Positions 34,131 to 44,768 of a stretch of 64,000 nucleotides of DNA are shown piece by piece. The notes below the pieces were generated by a model, which was given only the letters and a program-made list of their open reading frames with translations, did no database searches and had not been told where the DNA came from. Each line of letters opens with the position of its first letter. Position 1 is the stretch's first letter. Position numbers and translations under genes: made by a program. This stretch comes from Nemertoderma westbladi. Lineage: Eukaryota > Xenacoelomorpha > Nemertodermatida > Nemertodermatidae. The stretch is taken from positions 1 through 64,000 of the forward strand of contig JAUCBJ010007173.1 of NCBI GenBank assembly GCA_032718475.1. Reading direction: 5' to 3'.

Positions 34131-35086
34131 GGGGCCATCTATAAATGACGTCACGTTTTTTAAATACATTGTTGACCCCCTCCCCCCCTTTTGTCACAAT
34201 TTGTCACGAAATGGCTACCCCCCCCCCCCCCCCTCCCCCAATGTCACGTCACACTATATCAAATTAAATGATTACTATTATATTATTAGAACAATAAATC
34301 TGGAATAAATTTCTCAACTATAAACTATAGCTATAAACTAACATTACAAATTACAGTAATACGAGTTTTTCAGACATGCTCCCATGGGCACGACAGATGG
34401 TCTGTCATGCTTATAATGTCCATTGGTGAGACATCAGCTACTGGGTTTGCAGGGGATCGGCCTCCGCTTTGCAGGACATTGCTTTCGCCTTGAGGACCAG
34501 CCAGTGCATAATCTTGTACTTTGGCAGCCTCATGGAGTGAATAAGCACGGTGGACAGCCCATGACTTTCTTGAGACGCATCTTAAAGGACACTGGCCTTG
34601 AAGATGCGGATGATCTAGTAGATGTCATGGGTGATAGGGAGTTGTGGCGGCGCAATTTTGTCGACAAGCCGGCACAGCATTCTTAAAAATGCAGCTGCAA
34701 TGCAGCATGCCGATCCTAGTAGTCGCAGGGGATTGATAATCAAAACGGGTTTTGGAACTACCGCTACCATGAAGGTATGTAAGATTTTTAGTAAAACTTT
34801 CGATGCAAAGTAAAGATTTACCAATTATGGAAGGGCATTAGAGGTCGTAAGGTAAGATTTTAATGGTTATCATTGGAAGAGGTAATAGTTTAATAGTAAA
34901 CACTTTAATAGTAGAGACGTTTAATAGTATACAAGTATACACATTATGTATTTAATATGCAGTAATTTTATCGGAAACTTATAATGTGACGTCACGATAT
35001 TGCGGACACCCCCACTCCTCCTCGTCACATATCGTCACGAAATACCAAACCCACTGTCCAGCGTGACGTCATTTATGGATGGCCCC
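34131..35086. mobile_element. PIF/Harbinger-like MITE with 25-bp TIRs and TAA target duplication
   Basis: The left end is GGGGCCATCTATAAATGACG+TCACG. The right end is the inverted form with one difference. TAA flanks both sides (34128-34130 and 35087-35089); removing the element and one TAA restores the foldback arm exactly as seen in its mirror copy. A 3-bp TWA-type duplication is typical of PIF/Harbinger (established knowledge). No transposase. It contains an RTE-like fragment and C-rich runs. Confidence 0.8.
34445..34728 (+). pseudogene. RTE-like 3' fragment inside the MITE
   Basis: LRFAGHCF, LVLWQPHGVNKHGGQPM, ILKDTGLEDADD and GDRELWRRNFVDKPAQHS match the 3' end of the relic at 30650-31681 almost base for base. 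It ends at CCTAGTAGT near 34727. Confidence 0.85.
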
Positions 35087-36700
35087 TAAAACAAGTAATG
35101 TGGTTGGTGAAAGCTGCTACTAAGCAGCAACCAACTGACCAATCACGTTAATCCTGTTTAACACAGAGTCAATGAGAATGGAATATTGCTAACATGAAAA
35201 AGTTCAGGTTACCATTATTCCATATCTCAGTATCTGTATTCATTATTATCACCCTCCCCTTGCAGCCTTGTCTGTTTCATTATACAAGTTATATCGAAAG
35301 GAAAGCAGTCAGGCGTCAGGCAGAACAGAAGGTTAAGGTACAGCAAATCAAATTATTAAGAATTGAAGCAACAGTAATTATAGCCAAAGCCAATACAGGT
35401 ACACACTGACATAATATTGTAATAGCAGGTTTTGTTAATTCATTACTTTAAGCCTTAAAATGGCCTTATTATACGCTGTCCAGCCTGTCAGCACTGTTCT
35501 TTTTGCTACTCGCGTGTCGGGAATGCTACATACAGACCTTGCTGCATGGAAACCAAATGAATGGATAGGATGTAGCGTTTGCAAGGGTGTAAACGCTACG
35601 CCAACAACCGACAACCACTGCCGACAACAGCAAATATGAAAATGTAACCTGAGTTCGTAACTCTCGTTTATTGTTTTGGTTAGACTAACCTTCCACTATA
35701 ACCTGTTCCTTTCCCTCAATTAATAAATAACATTAATTAGCTTTAATAATGGTTGTCGGCGTTGGTTGTCGGCGTTACGGGGTAGTATCTCACCCCGTTT
35801 GCACGAAGTGGTTGGTGAATAAAACGCAACACGAGTTTCGGGGTGATGAACTGATATGTGAGACCTGTATTTTGCCCACATTGAATATTACTACGTGGCA
35901 AGTACTTCAATGAGATATTGTATAAGTACAGTATGTTTATTACTAAACCAGACTTAACTATATATATTTCATTTACAGTTTACATTGTAATTAAACTAAT
36001 CCACTTATACTACATACGGTATTTTTTATTTTTCTTGCATATATTATGCCTGGTATTGTACCATATAATACAGTATATATGGCTTACTGGATTTCTAACT
36101 GACTAACACTAGCAGCTTTATTATTGTAATGTGTAATCACTTTGGAATAAAGGTAACCTGAACTTTTTGAAGTTAGCAATATTCCATTCTCATTGACTCT
36201 GTGTTAAACAGGATTAACGTGATTGGTTGCTGCTTAGTAGCAGCTTTCTCCAACCGCATTACTTGTTTTATACAAAGTGGAATAATGTTAACTGGAAAAG
36301 CCACGTCTTAACTTAACCAAAACATAGATTCGAGGTTCTTTCTTCTGTCACTCTTCAAAAACTATAATAACGACCCCAGAGATTTAGTGTTTATAAATTC
36401 GCAATTAATTTATTATTGTACCGGTACCTGTGATTAAAAGTTAAAGCCGTTATATTCTAGTGAATCCAGGTAGGGGGACTTTCGACGCAATTAAAATTCA
36501 TCACTCTCCAGGGGAAATTCGACGCAAATAACAGCTGATTACTCTAATGTTAGATTGATTTACGTTGTTAGATTGACATTAGTTTATTGTTTTGGTTCGA
36601 ATAACGCGCCACTGTAACCTGCTCCTTTCCTATTCCTATATATTACATATTGTTACAGTCTGCTCCGTGACTCACACTGGTTTACTTTCTCCCCCTCCAG

Positions 36701-37251
36701 GCCCTCCAGGTAAGGCCCATTTCCACCCTACGACGCCCCATGGCGTTGGCCCCGGCAACCCGAACCCACTGCGCCCTGCACCGCCTCCACCAACCCCAAG
36801 CGACCCCCTAATCCTCATAGAATCGGTTACCAAACTCCTGGAACACATCGACGCCCGGGTCATCAACGCCTGGATCGGACGTTCCAACACCAAAGCCCAG
36901 TTCCTCAACGACTGGTGCAAACGCGGCGCCAACTTCGTCACCTTCGCCAACTTCTGGTTGTCCGAGTTCCCCGCCAAACAGCGGGTCGAACTGCTCAACC
37001 TCGAGTTCACCATCCTCGTAGACGAGGTCCAGTACTCGTGTCGCTCCGGGTTCACCCTCGACCAGCTCACCAACCAACACGTCTTCAACCTTCTCGCCGT
37101 CGCCTACCGCGAGTTTACCTCTCGGATCCTCGACCTCAGGGTCGGGCCCCACTACTTCCTCAACGTCCTCGACATCGTGAGCGGCTCGCGGGACGAACGA
37201 TACAAGAAGTTGCTTACAGATGTTTCTTATAGAACCAAGTTAGTAGAAAAG
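36701..37251 (+). CDS. Ankyrin-repeat protein, coding exon 2 (residues 181-364)
   Basis: The acceptor is TTTACTTTCTCCCCCTCCAG at 36681-36700. The frame joins exon 1 in phase 1. It encodes a Pro-rich linker and then a compact, helix-rich GC-rich domain (IESVTKLLEHIDARVINAW, FLNDWCKRGANFVTFANFWL, LTNQHVFNLLAVAYREF, HYFLNVLDIVSG) that I do not recognise. The likely donor is AAG|GTTACC at 37252, phase 0, just before an in-frame TAG at 37261. It is a weak donor, so the exact end is the least certain boundary in the model. Confidence 0.7.
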
Positions 37252-37711
37252 GTTACCCGATAGAATCCATCGAAACACATTTAATTCATATTTACTTTTA
37301 ACGGGTTGTTTTTTTACTTAAATTCCTTTTACCTATTTTTTTTAAGAGTTCTGGAACATTTGAATTTTTCACTGCAAGAACCTACATCTTATTTAAAGGA
37401 TAATAATTAAGCAACAAAATAGTACCGGTACCAATTTAATAATAAACTTACGTATTACATGGGAAGAAAAACGTAGACCATTTTATTTACCGCGCGCTAT
37501 CGGAGTTAATTAAAAATTAAAAAATAATTAAAATTAATAAATTAAAATATTTATAAAATAAATAAAATAATATAAAATATTTATAAATAAAATAATTAAA
37601 ATAATTAAAAAATATACTATATATTTATTTACCCTGGTAATAAATACTTATTAATATATTTATTTAATTAAAAATTTAAAAAGTAGTAATTTGCGAATGA
37701 TTATCCCTTAA

Positions 37712-37795
37712 TAATGGAACGGGGCTCGAACCTACAACCAATAGAATTCGGGCCCGGCGCTCAACCAACTGAGCTACCTGTTTATCCAGGATATT
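37712..37795 (-). repeat. tRNA-derived SINE head (A and B boxes), decayed
   Basis: On the - strand: GGTAGCTCAGTTGGTTGAGC (A box and D-arm) and, about 30 bp on, GTAGGTTCGAGCCCC (B box). The D-arm pairs, but the anticodon stem and acceptor stem do not, so this is a SINE or tRNA pseudogene, not a working tRNA. Confidence 0.65.
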
Positions 37796-38861
37796 TAGAT
37801 TTCTTCGCTGATTTGGAGCCCTAGCAAAGCCTCCCCATTTGTTTTAGGAACCGGACTCACATTCAATATATTCTGGCCACTCGATCATTGGCCCTGGTTG
37901 GAGTTTGCCATGCTGCCGTGGAATTCTTTATAAAGTTCCAACTGCAACAAGGAGTCGACACCTGTAAACTCCAGATTCCCAAAGGATATCCCTTGTATGG
38001 TTCCATCGATAAGGTAACTTATAGGTTCTGGGTCTAATTGTTTATTACATTGGATGAAAATTTGCAAAAAATATAGTTTTAGTCAATTACAACGTTAACT
38101 TCTTCATTTTTAAGTGGTTTTATTTTTGTTGGAAAATTGCTCATTTCCTTAGTTAAACAGAAAGTTGTTTGCCCAGGTCCCCCACCGGCTGTATAATGTG
38201 GAATAAATTAATGGAGGTATGGTGGGGGGGGGGGGGGGGGGGGGGGTTGGGATCTTTAACATGTAATCACACCCCCCCCCCCCCCCCCATTTCCATCCAA
38301 TTTCCTTATTAACGTACCATTTTTCCCTTCTCTATGATCCTTCTTCTAATATGTTAAATCCATCAAATTTAACTTGATCTCTTTTTTATTAATTTATGAC
38401 CCTAATAGTTTGTTTTTTCATTAATTAATATGGATTTACACTCTACTGTGTTTTCTATGGAAATAAAACAATATGTTGGGTTTAATCCAAATTCAGTTCC
38501 GATCCTACCAAGGAGAAGTTTTAAAATGACAGTAAATGGGAGTTACTCCCGTTCTGTTGTCAACCATTATCGGGACTGGTCGTGGGCCTCGATCTCATCT
38601 TCCTCTAACTCATCTGGGTATTTGACAGCACTCGGCTTATGAATCATATAATGTTTCCTTAGTTAACAGTATTATAAGAATAATAAATGTGGCACGCATT
38701 ACAGATACGGTCAATAAGTCAGTAGAGATCATAGATCATAGGGCAGTGAGAGAAAAATTGGAGTTGGGCGAGGTAGCATTTCCGGAATATTCGATTTCAA
38801 TACGAACCCCCTTCCCCACCCCACCCCCCCTCCACCTTGTCTCAATTTATCATGAAATCTC

Positions 38862-39016
38862 TGCCCCCCCCCCCCCCCCCCCCCCCTAATATATATGAGT
38901 TATTGTATATTCCTACAGGTATGACAGTTACGGGCTGTGCAATGCGTGGAGTTGGGCTTTCCCCCCCCCCCCCCCCCCCCCCCCTAATATATATGAGTTT
39001 TTGTATATTCCTACAG
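38862..39016. repeat. Tandem duplication of the exon 3 acceptor and exon start, separated by poly-C
   Basis: A unit of C run + TAATATATATGAGTTATTGT + ATATTCCTACAG|GTATGACAGTTACGGGCTGT through GGGCTTTCC occurs at about 38863-38968, then again at about 38962-39063, with two base differences. Only the second copy continues into the full exon 3. Confidence 0.85.
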
Positions 39017-39193
39017 GTATGCCAGTTACGGGCTGTGCAATGCGTGGAGTTGGGCTTTCCATCAACTTTACATTATTTGATAAAATCGAGAAAGTTTAAC
39101 CCGTCTACATTTAAAGATGATACGGGAAAGTCTATTATCTTCCTAGCCACTTCCAACCAAGAACACAAGATATTGGACTATTTGTTAACACAG
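39017..39193 (+). CDS. Ankyrin-repeat protein, coding exon 3 (residues 365-423)
   Basis: 177 bp, phase 0 at both ends. The acceptor is ATTCCTACAG, the donor CAG|GTTGGT. Encodes VCQLRAVQCVELGFPSTLHY, then DDTGKSIIFLATSNQEHKIL and DYLLTQ, the first recognisable ankyrin-like repeat(s). It joins exon 4, 21.7 kb away, to give DYLLTQ-VDPPLDPNIPANNGNSPLHA, a natural ankyrin transition. That continuity is the main evidence for linking the two halves of the gene. Confidence 0.75.
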
Positions 39194-39339
39194 GTTGGTA
39201 CTTTTGTTATTATTGTTTATACATTTTGTTAAAAATATTTTCTATTGTTTTTACACAGTTTGGCGGGAATTATACCTATAATTTGACCTTCGCAAACATG
39301 TAACCCTAACTATGTAAAGTAAACCCAAGTTCCCCAAAC

Positions 39340-39462
39340 TTGGGTTACTTGGCTCTTATGGAACTCCCCATAGATACTCGAACTGCACCATCAGTGGATA
39401 GTTTTAAGAAGCGGTTGAAAACCTACTTTATTTGAAAAAGGCGCTCTTTTTCTCACTAATAT
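39340..39462 (+). pseudogene. 3' coding relic of a CR1/L2-like element
   Basis: Reads ELPIDTRTAPSVDSFKKRLK+TYF, the well-known ...LP..IR...S..SFK..LKT.L end of CR1/L2 pol proteins. No more of the element is recognisable. Confidence 0.5.
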
Positions 39463-39589
39463 TTTTTAAAATTGAGTTAATTAATCTAATTTTTTTCACT
39501 AATTTCCAGAAATTTAGTTAAAAAAAGTATTTTTTTTAACTAATTTTAGCTTTTACTGTACAGGTAGCTCAGACAATTTTCCCTCTGTA

Positions 39590-40380
39590 CTCCTTGTTGC
39601 ATCCGGTCCACCATGTACCATAAACCTTCTCGCAATCACTCCCACACTCCTTGTTGCATCCGGTCCACCATGTACCATAAACCTTCTCGCAATCACTCCC
39701 TCACTCCTTGTTGCATCCGGTCCACCATGTACCATAAACCTTCTCGCAATCACTCCCACACTCCTTGTTGCATCCGGTCCACCATGTACCATAAACCTTC
39801 TCGCAATCACTCCCTCACTCCTTGTTGCATCCGGTCCACCATGTACCATAAACCTTCTCGCAATCACTCCCACACTCCTTGTTGCATCCGGTCCACCATG
39901 TACCATAAACCTTCTCGCAATCACTCCCACACTCCTTGTTGCATCCGGTCCACCATGTACCATAAACCTTCTCGCAATCACTCCCTCACTCCTTGTTGCA
40001 TCCGGTCCACCATGTACCATAAACCTTCTCGCAATCACTCCCACACTCCTTGTTGCATCCGGTCCACCATGTACCATAAACCTTCTCGCAATCACTCCCT
40101 CACTCCTTGTTGCATCTGGTCCACCATGTACCATAAACCTTGCCATCACTCCCACACTCCTTGTTGCATCCGGTCCACCATGTACCATAAACCTTCTCGC
40201 AATCACTCCCTCACTCCTTGTTGCATCCGGTCCACCATGTACCATAAACCTTCTCGCAATCACTCCCACACTCCTTGTTGCATCCGGTCCACCATGTACC
40301 ATAAACCTTCTCGCAATCACTCCCACACTCCTTGTTGCATCCGGTCCACCATGTACCATAAACCTTCTCGCAATCACTCC
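39590..40380. repeat. 57-bp minisatellite, left part, about 14 units
   Basis: The unit contains CCACCATGTACCATAAACCT and TCTCGCAATCACTCCCACAC; an A/T variant (CCCACAC or CCCTCAC) alternates in places. One unit has a 3-bp deletion at about 40140. 57 is a multiple of 3, so frames on both strands stay open (MYHKPSRNHS... on +); this is not evidence of coding. It continues at 51009 on the far side of the LTR element. Confidence 0.95.
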
Positions 40381-40385
40381 CACAC
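40381..40385. repeat. Left 5-bp target-site duplication of the LTR element
   Basis: CACAC here and at 51004-51008. Joining the flanks at this word restores a normal 57-bp unit. Confidence 0.85.
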
Positions 40386-41615
40386 TGTTCGCGCTTTTGA
40401 AGACCTTTAGCAGTTTAACCTGCCAAAATTTATATGTCTTTTAGTTAATTAACACACCTTTAGCATACGACAATATTTTATGCTAATAAACAAAACATTA
40501 GCCGAAGCCAGCCCATGCGCGATCATTCACCCGATGGATCTACACCCGGGAGGCTGAATTCGGATGCTTAGATTTTATTATTGCAGTGTAAGGTTGCAGT
40601 GTAAACCTATTGTATTATTCGATAGATCACTAATAATTAATTTCTGACAGATATTATTAACTTTCGGGAAATATTAACAGTTCCTTTAGGACGTGGCGCT
40701 CTATCTATTTAAACAGAGCTAGGACTTATACTAAACGCAACGATAAGGCTTATGATTAAAGTATAAGTCGCATTCTTTAGGAAATGCTTTGTTACCAGTC
40801 ACATCACACTCACAATCATGCACACTATTCTGCCGACCGTCAGTATATTTGATCACACATAAAGAGAACAGCAATTGACTCAGGTAGTGTCTACTAAATA
40901 ACATTAGATTCAATACACACCACATTGATATAAATCGCAATTGTTATATATAGCCCGCCTCTCTAACCTGTAGTGTATCAAGAAAATTGGGAATTTTGGG
41001 TGATTTATCCGTATTCTCCAAAGAGCAATATTTCCATCAACAAATAGATACAATTAATAACTGACGGTAAATAGCAGTACAAACAATATGATTAGTGCAG
41101 TTAAATTAAGTGAGGTAACACCGCCGGTAACAGTTATACTTTCTATAATCTAAGCAGTTTTACTAGAGTTTCTAGAGCCGGTGTTTCTGGCTTAGACAGC
41201 AATAACAACAAAGTATCAAGTAAAAACAGTAAGACTGAACACTCTCCTTATGATCGGCCGAAAAGCTACACGTCGACAGGAAAAAACGCTCTGATTGGCT
41301 CAAGCCAAACAAAGAACCATGCATCCAATGGCTGTTTCCATGTCAGCAACCAGCTGTTAGATGTCGTAATATGAATCATCACGGCTAAGCTGTGAAAGGT
41401 ATTTGGTGCATTGCAGGTTTTTTGCCTTACCATGTCCGCTAAAACACGTATATAGCAGAATGACTTTTATGTCCGTTAAAACACCTGTAACGGTACCTTG
41501 CGGGCGAGGGGAATATATATACAGTTAGAGAACCTTTTTAGAGTATTCCAGCGCCTGGGGGGAAACTGGATTGCGAAGCAAAAGGGGCCAGTTATATCCC
41601 ACAGAAGCTTTTACA
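40386..41615 (-). repeat. 3' LTR of the Bel/Pao-like element
   Basis: 1230 bp, TGTTCGCGC...TTTTACA on the + strand. Nearly identical to 49774-51003. Confidence 0.92.
40731..40940 (-). CDS. Small ORF inside the 3' LTR, unknown
   Basis: Open frame of up to 69 codons, but the first codon at 40940 is TTG; the first ATG is a few codons in (MWCVLNLML). Identical to the frame at 50328-50119 in the other LTR and clearly related to 188-382. Whether it is translated is unknown. Confidence 0.3.
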   Translation of the reverse strand: MRFISMWCVLNLMLFSRHYLSQLLFSLCVIKYTDGRQNSVHDCECDVTGNKAFPKECDLYFNHKPYRCV

Positions 41616-41693
41616 CCGCTCCCAGAAAATGGGATTTAAGTCTATAAAATATACAAAATCACAGTTTCTAAAATATAAAAATACTCTAAACAG

Positions 41694-42743
41694 TTAGTCT
41701 TTCTTGCGCGGACGGCGTTTACGCAGTTTTTTAAAGCTAGCAAGAGTCCTTTTCTCTTTGGGGCGAGCCACTTTACGAGGAGGGCTATAACTCCTGGGTG
41801 AAGGGTGCAATATGATTGCATCAGAAGGTATGGGATTGCGATCGGTATATCCGCCGGTCGAAGTACCGGGTTGATTGACATCAACGTCCGGGGAGAGGGG
41901 TCTAACGGCTTTGAGAGCTCGTTTCAAGACAGCCGCTCTTACGGGTCCTTTACGAGTGGTCTGAACGAGGGCCGTGGGTGGACCATAGGCAGTTAGAAAC
42001 TTCCTTGGTTTAATGGTTCTTTCCAACTCGCGTTCGCGGGCTCGGTATTCGTAAGGCCGTCGATATACTTCCTGTAACTCAGGGTGTGAGTTAACAAACA
42101 ATTCTCCATAGTCCGGATCCTGACGGATATGATTGATTAAGTTATAGGAATGAAGGTCGCTAGGATTAACACTCCTGAGAAATTTGCGTACGAATTTGGT
42201 TGAAATACATTCTCCGACGCGCTTCAGTAGCTCGTAACTTGATATGCGTGATTTCTGTTCAACCGAAGCGAATAGATAAGGATGTAACGCATAAACTCTT
42301 TCGTAAGCGCGTCCGGGATAATAGCGATGGCGCGAATCACAATATAAATCAGTGTTCGCTTCCCAAGCTCTGATGTAACGTAGTGTGATCATTTCATCTA
42401 CGCTCTCTAAATCATGATTAAAGGGACAATCAAAGCTGGCGTGTCCTTTTAATTGACAATGATGGCATTGAGTCATAAATTGAGGGCAAACCGCAAAAAT
42501 GTGCAAATTATTAAATCTGCAATACGCGCAATAAATTTCCATCGCCGGTTGTTCGGGGAAATAGGAACAGCGGACGTTTGTGTCCATGGGCGTAACATTG
42601 TCTCTCGATGCGCATAACCGACAACGTTGCCGAGAAACATAGTTGGCATGGCGATAATCGTACGCAGTGAGACACTGTGGACCTTGATACCATTCTAGGA
42701 TGTAATCGTTGTCGCTGTTCCGAGCGCGATAGGCTGAATCTCC
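41694..42743 (-). CDS. Accessory ORF of the LTR element with zinc knuckle and basic tail
   Basis: Open for 349 codons from just after a TGA at 42744-42746; the first ATG (42587) leaves 297 residues. The region upstream of that ATG is also Cys-rich in the same frame (QRCRLCAS), which suggests the protein begins earlier, perhaps by joining the upstream ORF. Motifs: C-x2-C (CAYC), then a perfect C-x2-C-x4-H-x4-C knuckle (CHHCQLKGHASFDC), a middle part rich in Tyr/Arg/Glu, and a very basic end (KKLRKRRPRKKD). Probably a nucleic-acid-binding protein; no known family recognised. It lies directly before the 3' LTR, where some elements carry extra genes. Confidence 0.6.
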   Translation of the reverse strand, partial: GDSAYRARNSDNDYILEWYQGPQCLTAYDYRHANYVSRQRCRLCASRDNVTPMDTNVRCSYFPEQPAMEIYCAYCRFNNLHIFAVCPQFMTQCHHCQLKGHASFDCPFNHDLESVDEMITLRYIRAWEANTDLYCDSRHRYYPGRAYERVYALHPYLFASVEQKSRISSYELLKRVGECISTKFVRKFLRSVNPSDLHSYNLINHIRQDPDYGELFVNSHPELQEVYRRPYEYRARERELERTIKPRKFLTAYGPPTALVQTTRKGPVRAAVLKRALKAVRPLSPDVDVNQPGTSTGGYTDRNPIPSDAIILHPSPRSYSPPRKVARPKEKRTLASFKKLRKRRPRKKD

Positions 42744-43142
42744 TCAGATTCTAGACATATTGGTTCGTCTTCCCAGTCTGTTACGAATAGAATTTTCGTG
42801 ATCTATTCTCATTTTATCGTTACGACGCCGCTGGGTATGATATTTAAATAGAACCATTTCCCTTTCGGTGTCTACATCGTCCGTATCATGTAAATCGATA
42901 GGATGGCCGGTAGTTAAGAAGTCCATATACGTACCATTACGATGCGTATAGCGAGCGGTTAATTTTCGATAGTCCAATTCACGCGTAAGTTGCTCTTGGG
43001 ACATCGGCGGTTCGATATAACGACCATCATCCTCCGTAATAGTCGGATCGGCTTCACCGCTTATCAAGCTATCCACAAACGCTTGCAAAGGTAGAGTATA
43101 TCGCTCTCTAATACCAAGGTCATCTTCTATCAATTCCGTCAT
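42744..43142 (-). CDS. Accessory ORF of the LTR element, acidic, 132 codons
   Basis: ATG at 43142. Acidic N-terminus (TELIEDDLGIRERY, then ISGEADPTITEDD), charged middle, basic end (RRRNDKM, NRLGRRTN). It ends at a TGA (42744-42746) in exactly the same frame as the next ORF, so loss or readthrough of that one stop would give a protein of about 480 residues. Unknown family. Confidence 0.5.
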   Translation of the reverse strand: MTELIEDDLGIRERYTLPLQAFVDSLISGEADPTITEDDGRYIEPPMSQEQLTRELDYRKLTARYTHRNGTYMDFLTTGHPIDLHDTDDVDTEREMVLFKYHTQRRRNDKMRIDHENSIRNRLGRRTNMSRI

Positions 43143-43147
43143 ATCTG

Positions 43148-43330
43148 CTATCTGAGTTTATTAATATCAATATGAGTTAATATTTTAGGCAAGCGGGCGT
43201 CGCTGCCTACTAGACCTTTGCCCCCGGACAGTGGGTTTCTCAGCGCCGATGTACCGCTGTCGCAGTGTTTACGCCAACATGTAGCAACAGCACGACAACG
43301 ATAACCGGCACAAGTCCCACCACTGTCCAT
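43148..43330 (-). CDS. Small Cys-rich ORF upstream of the accessory ORFs
   Basis: 60 codons from an ATG, with Cys at 7, 12, 18 and 23 (C-x4-C-x5-C-x4-C). It stops at 43148-43150, only 5 bp before the next ATG at 43142 and in another frame. It could be a separate peptide, a leader ORF, or an exon of a spliced accessory mRNA. Confidence 0.3.
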   Translation of the reverse strand: MDSGGTCAGYRCRAVATCWRKHCDSGTSALRNPLSGGKGLVGSDARLPKILTHIDINKLR

Positions 43331-44768
43331 CCCAAAAGCTTGAATCCACTTGAGGTTATCTCGGTAGAGTTAGGGCTATTTTACAATTGCGATTAGCTAC
43401 TGTAAACACACTTTAGTAGTAACATTCACCTATAAACGCACAAATTCCATACAATCATTACTTATTGCACACATGCATGCCATTTGTCCGTTAGTCAGTG
43501 TCTTCCAGAATGTCACGTTATTACTATGTATCCTTGGATACTAATAGTGCGCTATGTATACTCTTATGCTACGCAATGGGGCAAGCTTTTATTGGTCCTT
43601 TAACTTGTTTCTAATTCTAGCGTGGGTGTTGCCATGGTGACATTATGGAAAACTAGCGGTAGAATTAGGGCAATCCTCAGGCATACAGATCTGGGATGTT
43701 ATTTAATAGTAATTCTTTAATTGTCAATATCCTCTTTATGCATGATTTTATAAATTTTATCGGCTATTGACTATATGTTGGAGATTCTCACACTCTAGTA
43801 CACTCAATATGAATCTCCGCTCCCATGATCTATTAATTACTGGAATTTTGGGAATGTTATAAATTGTACAAAATGACAATTTATGAAATTCATTTGAATA
43901 TGAATTTAAATTTATTCCCGTGAATTTTATTATTTGATGTTAAATTGACATAAATTTTATTCCAGAGCATATCTGGGGACTTAGGATCCTTAATTCTATA
44001 AAATAGTCCTTCTAAGAATATCGGTAAATACTGCGATATCTTAATTGACTAGAAATTTTAAAGGATCGGGATTTTACAGATTTTAATAAATATTAAATTA
44101 ATATTTAGGATGGGCACCGATTTATTCCAGAACTTGTCTGGGGACGTTAACCACTGATTCTAGAATTTGTCTTTCAAGTATATCGGTGGGTGCCGCGATA
44201 TCTTAATCGACTAGAATTACAGATGGTCAAAAGGTTTAACAGCTTTATTTGCGTTTTACGCTACTGTTAGAGGGACATCACGCTACTATATGTATTATTT
44301 GTTATAAGGTAGAAGAGCAATATCGCACGAAGCAATGTCAGTGTGAAGAGGCAAGTCGTTTCCAAGGTCTACCCAGAGCTTGGTTTAGCCGAGACACGAG
44401 GATCTGAACTTTGCATTCCTAATACTCTGCCTACCAATAATACTTAAATATAGTAGGAGCTTTATTGTACTTTAATAAGTACGGACATTTCATCTTACTG
44501 TAGTCACGTATTTATAATATGATACGGACAGTAAGGAAAGAGAAAAAATAATTATTTCTCGCCGTCGCACTAAATATATATTATAAATAATTACGTACGT
44601 AATAAACCCTAATATATTGCACTAATCTACTAAATAATCCCTAAAATAACATTCTACCAAATAAAATTAAAGAAAACGATTATAATAATATTACATAATA
44701 ATACATACATAAATATAAAATAAAAACAAATATAAAATGATATAGTCACACACCCACTCCATATGTTA
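43331..44768. other. Gap between gag-protease and accessory ORFs
   Basis: No ORF. A roughly 95-bp direct repeat is present: TTTATTCCAGAGCATATCTG at 43957 and its variant at 44120, both running to CTGCGATATCTTAATTGACT or similar. This is where RT and integrase would sit in a complete Pao element. Confidence 0.6.

Larger units (their letters stand above)
34092..36312. mobile_element. Foldback element with about 160-bp inverted arms, interrupted by a MITE
   Basis: The left arm starts CGTGGCTTTTCCAGTTAACA at 34092 and resumes after the MITE as AAAACAAGTAATGTGGTTGG through GTTCAGGTTACC (about 35212). The right arm, 36148-36312, is its reverse complement: GGTAACCTGAAC, CATTCTCATTGACTCTGTG, TTGTTTTATACAAAGTGGAA, AACTGGAAAAGCCACG. 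The centre (35213-36147) holds two GTTGTCGGC-type inverted stretches and one dispersed foldback-family terminus at 35665. It lies in intron 1 of the ankyrin gene. Confidence 0.75.
37252..39016. other. Intron 2 of the ankyrin gene
   Basis: AT-rich (37500-37690), with a tRNA-derived SINE head (37712-37795), a G run (38224-38246), a C run (38272-38288) and a duplicated splice acceptor just before exon 3. Frames of 60-70 codons here have no support. Confidence 0.5.

Noticed and set aside
36672-37232. Frames of 105-138 codons overlapping ankyrin exon 2 on other frames
   Set aside because: Shadow frames of a GC-rich exon.
37712-37795. Functional tRNA gene
   Set aside because: A and B boxes are present but anticodon and acceptor stems do not form.
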